A DNA stretch of 64,000 bases from Chrysophaeum taylorii. Taxonomy: Eukaryota; Sar; Pelagophyceae; Pelagomonadales; Pelagomonadaceae. Numbering within the stretch: position 1 is the stretch's first letter; every line of letters begins with the position of its first letter. A model generated the notes under the pieces. It had not been told where the DNA came from. It saw only the letters and a program-made list of their open reading frames with translations, and did no database searches. Where the stretch lies: positions 33,501-97,500 of the forward strand of contig JAQMWT010000408.1 of the NCBI GenBank assembly GCA_029834535.1, written 5' to 3'. Made by a program: the position numbers and the translations under genes. Below are positions 41,021 to 48,674 of the stretch, one piece after another.

Positions 41021-42324
41021 GACGATGCTGGCGAAGGCCGCCGTGATGAGGCTCCACAGCTTCCCGTCGCGTTGATATTCTTCGGGTACTGGGTGTCGAT
41101 CTGAAGCACGGCTTTTATGACATCGACGAGCTTGTCGGGGTCAACGCCGAGGGCGAGGATGACGTCGATGGACGCCGGCACGGGACCGCGGGGTATTTGG
41201 CTCCAAGCCGGCTTGCGCCAGCCCGCGAGGATGATAGCGCCCGGCATGACTTGGCAGTTCAACTTCCGGAAGTATTCGAAGAATGCTGAGACAGAGCGAA
41301 GCTCGTGTCCCGTCACCATTACGCAGTGCTCGAGGGCCAACGAGCCGGCAAGATACTCGCAGACACCGTGGCGGAAGCTAGCCGCGGAGGCGTTGTCGGG
41401 AGGCTTGTCGTCGCCGCCAGTAATTTCGACGGCTTCGAAGCTGCGAGCACGCGAGCCTCGGGCCGCCGTTGAGGAATGCGGCAACAGGTCCTTGACGTAT
41501 CGCCCGATCCTCTTCGCGGAGCTGTCGGTGTTGACGAGGTCGGGGAAGAGCCAGCGAGTGCCGTCGTCCTCCTGGACTTCGAGGCGATTGAGGACCATGT
41601 TGTCGGCAAAGGACGTAAGAATGCAGCGTTCCCACCCGTTCCCCGCAATCCAGGCAGTGAGCTTGGTCTTCGAGACCTTGGACTGCGGCACCGTGATGAA
41701 CCATGCGTTGAACTGGACGTCGAAGCGTCCCACGTTTCCTAGCGCCATCCACCTGGGCTCGCTCGATCGAGCCCCTGCCATCCAGAGGCCGTGGATCGTG
41801 TGGATGCGCTTGGCGGATTCCTGGCTGCCCTTCCGAGCGTAGGCCCGGACAATGCGGTCAATTTGGCAAGGGTAGATAGCTGGAGCCATGTGGTCCTCAT
41901 CTTCGCCCGCCGCCATCGAGCGTTGAGACTTGATGCGCTGGATGTTGTGGCGTATACCACGATACCAGACGGCCCATTCCGAGCGCGAATCCGAGTTGAG
42001 ACACATGAAGAAGTCTTTGACGTCCGCCGCCGCTCCCCGAACGTCGAACCTGGTCTTGGCGGCCCGGAGGACGATGCCCAAAATGTCGAGGATGCTCGTC
42101 GTTCCGAGGCTCGTTTCCTCGACGAGATAGAAGGCGAAGCGTTCCCAAACCCTGGGCGCCGCCAAGACCGCAACGTCCACATCGCTGAAGGGGCCCCGGG
42201 GCCGGTCGCCTTTGCCGTTGGCGAAAGCATTGAAGTGCCGAATCGCGTTCGTTCGAGCTCGGTCGCGGTCTCCAGACATTCCTGCGCTCCCGATGGTTCC
42301 GCTGGGAACCGCGGCGCCGCTCAT
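40714..42324 (-). CDS. Tyrosine recombinase (Crypton-like integrase)
   Basis: A 536-aa frame from the ATG at 42324. Residues about 20-130 resemble the core-binding helices of phage-type integrases. The catalytic domain has AGARSSEPRWMAL (first catalytic Arg, R186), a Lys in the SKVSKTK beta region, ASFRHGVCEYLAG (second Arg, R318), VTGHELRS (His 340) and FFEYF (nucleophile Tyr 351). The His of the HxxR motif is replaced by Ala. From about residue 412 (41088) the frame turns into a shadow, and the real coding continues in the frame of the neighbouring entry; a -1 shift or an indel separates them. A TATA-like run, GTATATATATAGAC, lies upstream at 42339-42352. Confidence 0.75.
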   Translation of the reverse strand: MSGAAVPSGTIGSAGMSGDRDRARTNAIRHFNAFANGKGDRPRGPFSDVDVAVLAAPRVWERFAFYLVEETSLGTTSILDILGIVLRAAKTRFDVRGAAADVKDFFMCLNSDSRSEWAVWYRGIRHNIQRIKSQRSMAAGEDEDHMAPAIYPCQIDRIVRAYARKGSQESAKRIHTIHGLWMAGARSSEPRWMALGNVGRFDVQFNAWFITVPQSKVSKTKLTAWIAGNGWERCILTSFADNMVLNRLEVQEDDGTRWLFPDLVNTDSSAKRIGRYVKDLLPHSSTAARGSRARSFEAVEITGGDDKPPDNASAASFRHGVCEYLAGSLALEHCVMVTGHELRSVSAFFEYFRKLNCQVMPGAIILAGWRKPAWSQIPRGPVPASIDVILALGVDPDKLVDVIKAVLQIDTQYPKNINATGSCGASSRRPSPASSCTTPSGRTAIISCSLTLSFETPSIISLVPSMARPTPSFANGAAKFALRSTRPTFTSQAAGSRAMRIVRWLASATKTASSTERSINSTESSINSTESSISCR

Positions 42325-42368
42325 GTTTTGTCGATCCGCGTATATATATAGACTACGTCCGTCGGACT

Positions 42369-42476
42369 CACCCCGCGTTCGACTTGGCGACCTCCTCGAC
42401 TTGGTCGTCCACGACTTGGTCGCACCCCGCTTTCGACTTGGCGACCTCCTCGACTTGGTCGTCCACGACTTGGTCG
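42369..42476. repeat. 54-bp tandem duplication
   Basis: Two nearly identical units beginning CACCCCGC, with GACTTGGCGACC and CACGACTTGGTCG inside, upstream of the recombinase gene within the element. They could be recombinase binding sites. Confidence 0.85.
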
Positions 42477-42771
42477 CGTCCTACGACTTTGGCGCGTCGG
42501 ACGTTTGGCTCGGCTTTGGCTTTGGCGTCGCATCTATATATCCTCACGCTATGCTTTGGTTTGAAAATGCCGCGAACGTTGGGCTTCGCGACTCTTCCCC
42601 CGGTCCTTCCCCTCTGGTCTTCCGCATGTAGGAAGCAAACACTTCTAACGGACCGTCCGGAAACGTCCGCCCACATAGACAAACAGACAGATCTTACTGG
42701 CCTGCACTTGTTGGATATTATCGGAGATTGTACAATATCCTGATCCGTCCGGGACTAGGACAAAACGGAGA

Positions 42772-43851
42772 ATGGCTGGCGCCCTCCGCGAGAATCTCCA
42801 CGGTAAGTTGCTGGCCCGCATGGCCTTGCAGAAGGAAGAGATAAAGGAGGAGAATTTGTCGATCGCAGAACTCGTGCGGTGCGAGCAGGCGAGAAAACGC
42901 GCCGAAGAGGTGCGACGCCAGAAGAAGCTGCGACAGAAGCAGCTACGCAAAGACGCCGAGGAGGCGTCGACCGTTGCCTTGGCGGCAACCAAGTTCCTGG
43001 AGAAGCTCGCCAAGCAGAACCAAGAGGAAGAATTGAAGATAAGACGGTACGACGAGATGTTGGCCGAGATGGAGCGCAAGACTAAGCGGTTCTTTGATGT
43101 CGTCGTCAAAGGCAAAGTACAGACCACGGGCACAGTGTATTTCGGCGATTTTGTCGAGCTCGGAGACGACTGGCTTCCGCACGGCTACGGCGAGATCCGG
43201 CTCTCCACCGGCGAGACGGTCTACGAGGGTGATTTCTCGTACGGTTTGAGGCACGGGCACGGCAAAGTGCTCTTCGAGAACGGCGACGAGTGGATGGGGA
43301 CCTTCTACAAGGACCAAGCTCGAGGTCTTGGAACCTACAAGTGGTGCGCGCCCGAACTAGGAGACGGTACCGCGAGGGAACCCAGGCGAGCAATTTATCA
43401 CGCGGACGCGCGGCGCGCGTGGCTCGACGAACTCATTCCTGGAAAACGACTGCGCGTGCACCGGTCGCCCTTTGGTCTGGATGGGACCATCGTCGGCATC
43501 AAAGACCACACCCCCGTGTGTACTGTCTATTTCGACGCCACCGGAAGGCGTGAAGTCGTCAATCTCGCGCACCAGTCATTCGAACTGCTACACCACCAGA
43601 CACTTTTCCACCGCGTTGAATCTACGCGGTTCAGCGAATTGTTGCGATACGAGTACGAACGGGATGATGGGACTGCGACATCGAGCTACGACGAGAATTT
43701 CTTTAGTCCCGAGCCGAAGCAGTCCGCGGCAGACGACGACGCTGGCGCCAAACAAACGGAATCCGTGCGCATCGCCCGGGAGCAGCGGCTCGCGAGACAA
43801 AAGGCTGCAGAATCGAAACGGCGTGCTCAAAAAAAAATCGGTCCTCGATGA
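42772..43851 (+). CDS. MORN-repeat protein with coiled coil
   Basis: A 359-aa protein from the ATG at 42772. Residues 1-110 are a charged helix (LAKQNQEEELKIRRYDEMLAEMERKTKRF) typical of coiled coils. Residues 115-190 hold three MORN-type repeats: HGYGEIRLSTGETVYEGDF, HGHGKVLFENGDEWMGTF, GLGTYKW. A unique region with FHRVESTRFSELLRYEYE follows, then a basic tail. MORN proteins usually act at membranes or in the flagellar apparatus. The stop at 43851 comes directly after a nine-A run; a one-base shift there would add 38 coding residues. Confidence 0.82.
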   Translation: MAGALRENLHGKLLARMALQKEEIKEENLSIAELVRCEQARKRAEEVRRQKKLRQKQLRKDAEEASTVALAATKFLEKLAKQNQEEELKIRRYDEMLAEMERKTKRFFDVVVKGKVQTTGTVYFGDFVELGDDWLPHGYGEIRLSTGETVYEGDFSYGLRHGHGKVLFENGDEWMGTFYKDQARGLGTYKWCAPELGDGTAREPRRAIYHADARRAWLDELIPGKRLRVHRSPFGLDGTIVGIKDHTPVCTVYFDATGRREVVNLAHQSFELLHHQTLFHRVESTRFSELLRYEYERDDGTATSSYDENFFSPEPKQSAADDDAGAKQTESVRIAREQRLARQKAAESKRRAQKKIGPR

Positions 43852-44612
43852 CGCAATGTCCGACCAAAGGCTGCGGGCGACTGAGGACGCCCTCGAGGAG
43901 TCGGCGATTGCGGAAACCACTCAGCAGCAGAACCTAGCTCGAAAAAATACGACGCGGTCGTGATCTCAAAGTTTTTTGGTAAAAAAAAAGGTCCACGATC
44001 TTCCTCTGCCTCTTGATCGCTTGCCCAACAGAGTTGAGTCGACGTGTTTATTGACTTGTCAACCCCTTGACCTTGACTTTACCCTTGCCTCGACCGTCTA
44101 GACGACACGTCCGAAACCCCGCCAGAGGGCCCTCGGGTGCGGCGAACGCGTTCGTAGCGTTCCGTAAGAAAGTTCTAACAGAATGGTTCCGGCCGAGAGA
44201 GAGCCTCTGCGAGCGCGTCCTCCCCGAAGGCAACGCGCGTCGTGCTGCCTGAGGTCGTCACTCCGATGGGCTCTGAGTCGTCGCTAGACATACGGTCGTC
44301 GTCGCTAGACATACGGTCGTCGTCGTTTAGCGAATGAATGACCAGAGTGTTGATTCGTGAGTGGGGGCGCCGCCGCGCCAAGTACGGCTAGATCGTCGAC
44401 CTCATCCCTGCTGGCGAGAACGAGAAGCAGAACGAACAAGAATTTGTTTCCGCCCCGACGGACCCATCGTTGACCTTGACTTGACCATGAACGCTATACC
44501 TTTTTCGAGTTAGTTATTATTATTACTATTTTACCACGTTTATATGTCAAAGAATGAACTAAAAGGAAAGATCTTATAACATTGTACAACGACGGACAGA
44601 CTTATTATTGGT
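43852..44612. other. Intergenic region
   Basis: 43852-43963 continues the MORN gene in another frame (SVLDDAMSDQRLRATEDALEE). Beyond that there is no clear gene. A 21-bp tandem duplication at 44281-44325 (CGCTAGACATACGGTCGTCGT) lies in a weak minus-strand frame, 44175-44381. Confidence 0.45.
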
Positions 44613-45890
44613 ATGGGTGTGGGAGGATCCGTGGAACCCAAGCCGGCACCCGATAATGGGTACGTGTTTCGGATCGCCGCCGATGCCAAGCCGTGGACAC
44701 CAGCCGCCAAGGTGCGCGAGTCGTCGTCGGCTCGTTGTGCACAAAGCCGAAGACGCGCCGCGAAGATCGGTGGTTGGTCCAAGGCTAGGTACGCGGTGAT
44801 GGTGGCGATTTCGCAGGCGGGTTCGGAACGAGAAATCCAGCGGCCATCGTTCGGCGAGGAAAACGGCTGGATCGCCAAAGAGCTCTCCATAAAGGACGCG
44901 TGCTCTCTGAATCATTTCGACGTCGGGCGCGTCGTCGGGAGGGGTGCAATGGGCGAGGTCTCTCTCGCGCGGATAAAAAAGGACGGGACATTCGTGGCAC
45001 TCAAGGTCGTCTCGAAGAGCTACGTGACGCAGCACAACCACGAGAGACACGTCCAGAACGAGCGACGAATTTTGGGCGGGATGCAGCATCCTTTCGTAGT
45101 GTCGTTGTTCGCGACGTTCCAGGACGAGAAACACCTTTACTTCGTTTTAGAGTATGTTCCGGGGGGCGAGCTCTTCTCGAAGATTCGAGGAAACCAGTGC
45201 CTCGCCGTCGAGCCGGCAAAATTTTACCTCGCCGAAATCTTTGCCGCGGTGGCCCACGTTCACGATCGCGGGTACGCGTACCGCGACCTCAAGCCCGAGA
45301 ACGTGTTGCTGGATGCCGAGGGCCACTGCCGTTTGATTGACTTCGGGTTCGCTCGCGTCCCCCCAACCGACTCGGGCCTCATGCTGACGAACGTTGGCAC
45401 GCCGGCCTACATGTCGCCCGAACAGCTCTCGAGAAAAAAAACGGGCGGCTATACGCGCGTCGTGGATTGGTGGGCTTTCGGATGTGTTTCGTTTGAGCTC
45501 ATGACGGGTCGAACTCCCTTTAGTTGCAAGAACCACGACGACTCGCACCACGCAATCTACCTTCGGGTCATGCGTGGCAAGGTTTCGTTCCCTTCCTTCG
45601 TTTCGAGACAACCCAGGGACTTTGTGCGCGAGCTCCTCAAGCCCGACGTCAACAAACGCCTCGTCACCACCGCGGCCATCAAGGCCCACGCTTTTTTCGC
45701 GACCGTTGATTTCAAGGCTGTCAGCCAGAGGCGTGCCGTGCCGCCAACGGCCGTCGGGACCCTCCCGCCGGGAGACGCGTCGCACTTCGACGTATATCAC
45801 CACCGCCGCCGAGACCGCCGGGATAATAAAGATCCCCGCGCCGCCGATGGCTCCACAACGCGGCGATGTAGCAGCTTCCGCGGGTTCTAA
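44613..45890 (+). CDS. PKA-like AGC protein kinase, predicted N-myristoylated
   Basis: A 425-aa kinase with GRGAMGEVSLAR, Lys131 in VALKVVSK, Glu150, the AGC-type catalytic loop YRDLKPENVLLD (Asp225), DFG at 243-245, the activation Thr259 in LTNVGTPAYMSPE, and VDWWAFGC. The order and motifs fit cAMP/cGMP-dependent kinases. MGVGGS at the N-terminus is a good N-myristoylation signal, so the protein may sit at membranes. No cyclic-nucleotide-binding domain or PKI-like pseudosubstrate is seen, and the C-terminal tail lacks a clear FxxF hydrophobic motif. An extension of about 85 residues precedes the kinase. TORC2 phosphorylates AGC kinases in other eukaryotes, and SIN1 lies 3 kb away, but proximity alone proves nothing. 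Confidence 0.9.
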   Translation: MGVGGSVEPKPAPDNGYVFRIAADAKPWTPAAKVRESSSARCAQSRRRAAKIGGWSKARYAVMVAISQAGSEREIQRPSFGEENGWIAKELSIKDACSLNHFDVGRVVGRGAMGEVSLARIKKDGTFVALKVVSKSYVTQHNHERHVQNERRILGGMQHPFVVSLFATFQDEKHLYFVLEYVPGGELFSKIRGNQCLAVEPAKFYLAEIFAAVAHVHDRGYAYRDLKPENVLLDAEGHCRLIDFGFARVPPTDSGLMLTNVGTPAYMSPEQLSRKKTGGYTRVVDWWAFGCVSFELMTGRTPFSCKNHDDSHHAIYLRVMRGKVSFPSFVSRQPRDFVRELLKPDVNKRLVTTAAIKAHAFFATVDFKAVSQRRAVPPTAVGTLPPGDASHFDVYHHRRRDRRDNKDPRAADGSTTRRCSSFRGF

Positions 45891-45949
45891 TCTAATTCGT
45901 TCTGTCGCGAAGTAATAATATGGAGGCTCGCGGCGTCGTTCAGAATGAA

Positions 45950-47536
45950 TTAAGGATGGACGCAGGAAAAGTTCTTCGCGAGCTGCCGCCGTTGGCGGCG
46001 ATTTAGGTCGAGGCGGAAGCCGTGCATTTCGTCGCCTCGCGCGCACGCGGATCGAATCTGGCTGGTCGGGGCGTCCGTGGATCTTAATCTGAACACGTTC
46101 AAGCAGCGCACCACGTTCGAACAGCCCGGCGCCTGCGGAAAAAAAATAATAACCAAAAATAAAAATGGAGACGCACGGGTTCGAGTTGGAGGTTGGCCAG
46201 GGATACTCGACAGGGGACGGCCTCGGAACAGTGGAGCATCGCGGCGACGCCGGAGGTGTGCCAGCCGCCTGCGCCGAAGATAAGAGACGGAATGAAAAGA
46301 GGACGCACGAACGCCGTCGATGACGAGGTGGCGAATGGCGACGGCCTTGGAGGAGTTGCCGCAGGTCGCCGGGTGCTGCGACTGGGGACAATAGAACTGG
46401 TCGACGACGATAGGCGTGCCGACGGCGGCGACAGTGAGGTTTGCAAAGGTGATGTTCGAGACCACGCCGCGACCGCCTTGCCAGGTCTTGACGCGCGCGG
46501 CGTTCGAAGTCTTGACGAAGGCGACGTTGGCCAGGAGGACGTCGGAAACCGAGGCTGACGTGCCGCCCTCGCCGAGCGAGCCGATGCTCAAGCCGTGGCC
46601 GCGGTAGAAGGTGCCGCCGTCGACATGAACGGCCGACGAGGCTTCTTTTATAGCAACGTTGTCGTCGCCCGTCGACACCCAGCAGTCCTTGACCAGGACG
46701 TCCGAGGACGCGAGGATGTCGATGCCGTCGGTGTTGACGGAGGCGGGCGGCGAGCTAATGTTGAGGCGCGCGAGTTTGACGCGGCGCGACCCGAGGACAA
46801 CGACGTGATAAAAGGGCGAATCCCGGAGGTCTATGTGGCTCACGAGGACGTCGTCCGAGTCGCGCACTAGCAAGAGCACAGGGGCGCGCCTCGCCGGCTC
46901 GCGTTTCCGGACGCGCCACCACGCTCTTCCGTTGCCGTTTATCCCCCCCAACCCCGTGATGACCACACCGCGCGCTTGGGCGATTTCGATCACCGAGAAC
47001 TGCATGCGCTGGCGCTCGGGCGACAGAAACTGGCGACGGACGCGATGTTGCCTGGCCCCGAGACGACGCTGGAAGTCGTCCATGGGTGGGGCGAGGATCT
47101 TGCCGTCGATCCGCACCTCGATCCCCTGCATCCCCTCGAGCGCGAGGCGCGAGATTTTGAAGGTGCGGCCTTGGGGCAAATGAACGACGGTCCTTCGGAC
47201 CTCTCGACGTCGAGCGAGTTGCGCCGCAACCACGGCGTCCACGAGCGCTTCTCTGTCGTCGGTTTCTCCATCCCCCGCCGCGCCGTAGTCCATCACGGAG
47301 AAGATTTCGGCATCGCCCGCGGCCACCTCGCGCAGCAACTGCGCGTACTCGGCGAGGGACTCGGCATGTCGCGCCGCAGCCGCTGCCTTGGCGCGTCTCT
47401 CGTACCGCGCGATGGTCTTCCACATCTTGTCGCCCGCCGACGGGACAGCCTCCTCGGGCTCCTCGCGCCGCGCGAAGCACTTTTGTTGCAAAGACGCCAT
47501 GATCATCAACGAGACGACGACGACGACGACGACCAT
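45950..47536 (-). CDS. Secreted GH28 glycoside hydrolase (polygalacturonase family)
   Basis: About 500 aa in three exons: 46309-47536, 46177-46268 and 45950-46132, with introns of 40 and 44 nt. The N-terminus (MVVVVVVVSLMIMASLQ) is a signal peptide. The right-handed beta-helix carries all GH28 catalytic blocks: NTD at 268-270, GDD (290-292), GHG (313-315) and RVK (348-350, for the usual RIK). The spliced C-terminus ends with Cys-containing segments (MLHCSEAVPC, GCSNVVRC) as in related enzymes. It should hydrolyse pectin-type galacturonans or a related uronan in the algal wall or in captured plant or algal material. The long N-terminal charged region (residues 25-75) is unusual. Confidence 0.92.
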   Translation of the reverse strand: MVVVVVVVSLMIMASLQQKCFARREEPEEAVPSAGDKMWKTIARYERRAKAAAAARHAESLAEYAQLLREVAAGDAEIFSVMDYGAAGDGETDDREALVDAVVAAQLARRREVRRTVVHLPQGRTFKISRLALEGMQGIEVRIDGKILAPPMDDFQRRLGARQHRVRRQFLSPERQRMQFSVIEIAQARGVVITGLGGINGNGRAWWRVRKREPARRAPVLLLVRDSDDVLVSHIDLRDSPFYHVVVLGSRRVKLARLNISSPPASVNTDGIDILASSDVLVKDCWVSTGDDNVAIKEASSAVHVDGGTFYRGHGLSIGSLGEGGTSASVSDVLLANVAFVKTSNAARVKTWQGGRGVVSNITFANLTVAAVGTPIVVDQFYCPQSQHPATCGNSSKAVAIRHLVIDGVRASSFHSVSYLRRRRLAHLRRRRDAPLFRGRPLSSIPGQPPTRTRASPFLFLVIIFFPQAPGCSNVVRCLNVFRLRSTDAPTSQIRSACARGDEMHGFRLDLNRRQRRQLAKNFSCVHP

Positions 47537-47849
47537 ATCGTCGTTCCTGATTTATCTTTCCAGTAATTGATGGGTTGATTTATATTTATATTAGGGGCCC
47601 TTCCGGCCCCTATAATCATAACCGCCAAGGACGACGCGGTTTTCGTCAAATTATTGTTTACTTTACAATTTGAAGGGGGGGGGCACAACGTCCAAGTCGG
47701 AGTATAGTCGTCGTCCGTCCGTCGAGGAGCAATTATTTTTCTGGCGAACAAATATATTTGTCAGTCAATGAGCACACACATCATCATAGAAGCAAAGAGG
47801 ACGGGCGAGTCCATCATGCGATGTCCGTGGGAGGGGGAGATGTGCGTCA

Positions 47850-48604
47850 TCAGTCGCCCTGTAACGGGTTCGTCGAAGAAAAACAAATATCAGAGGAGGA
47901 GCAGGAGGAGGAGGAGGAGGAGGAGACACGTACCAAGTCAACAATTCGGCACGATCTCTCGTAGGCCGGATACTTGAAGAAGATGAACCCGTTGAAGAGA
48001 GCCGTAAGAATGACCCACAAACCGATAAAAATGCCAAGACCCGGCATCGGCTCGTTGGAGAAGCAGAGCATCCCAATGAGGATCATAAAGCACATGCGGC
48101 CAGGCGCTCGGTACATAAAGCCCAAATTGGAGGCGATGATCTTCGCCGAGCAGGAGAAGTGAGTCTCGAAGATGAAAATCACCAAGGCAAAGACGAACAT
48201 GTAGAGGGAAATGACCCCCGACGGTACGTTCCCCGTATTGTACTCGAGCTTGAGCGCTGCCAAGAGAGCGAGCAAAAAGCTCGCGACGACGTTGCCGCAC
48301 CGCATCGCGGCGATTTCTCGCGGCAATTTTCCGCACGATATGTCCATTGGCGGGGGGCCCGTCTCCCCGCCCAATGGGGGTGCCGCCGCGCTCCCCGGCA
48401 CGCTCGAGTCCTGGACGGGTTCCGCCGTAAGCCACGAGGGCTGCGACCCCGAGTCCTTCGCCTCGGGCGCTGCGGGTGTCAACCACGACGGCGTTGCTCC
48501 CTGCTGATCCGCGGCCTTGGTCGCCCTGTGGCTCGGGTTACGACGCACCGCGACCTCACTCACGTCACCGACTCGTCGGCGAAAGGGTTGTCCTGGTCCG
48601 CCAT
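47850..48604 (-). CDS. COPI-associated membrane protein family
   Basis: Two exons, 48564-48604 and 47850-48525, with a 38-nt intron, give 238 aa starting MADQDNPFADESVT, a trafficking-type N-terminus with an NPF motif. Four hydrophobic segments follow: VVASFLLALLAALKL, VISLYMFVFALVIFIFETHF, MCFMILIGMLCFS and GLGIFIGLWVILTALFNGFIFF, the four-helix layout of COPI-associated/TVP-like proteins of the Golgi and endosomes. Two PSWLT repeats lie in the disordered N-terminal part. The Ser-rich C-terminus may come from an unspliced in-frame intron of 72 nt. Confidence 0.72.
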
Positions 48605-48674
48605 TGGCAGCTTGGAAAAGGACGACGATTGTTGTGTAATTCCCAGAAAGGTTCCGTTGGGGCGCCACGCCGCC

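Larger units (their letters stand above)
39123..42693 (-). mobile_element. Tyrosine-recombinase (Crypton-like) transposon
   Basis: Candidate limits are the 16-bp direct repeats GACAAACAGACAGATC at 39123-39138 and 42678-42693. Inside them lies a 15-bp inverted repeat: CGGACGTTTCCGGAC at 39194-39208 and its complement at 42655-42669. The element carries two minus-strand frames encoding a tyrosine recombinase and a coiled-coil C-terminal part, plus a GGCGCC repeat block downstream. A direct repeat at both ends is what site-specific integration of a circular Crypton would leave. However, the repeat is also part of the Helitron microsatellite, so the outer limit may be coincidental. Confidence 0.6.

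Noticed and set aside
39803-42324. DIRS/Ngaro retrotransposon
   Set aside because: These carry reverse transcriptase beside the tyrosine recombinase; none is found in the element.
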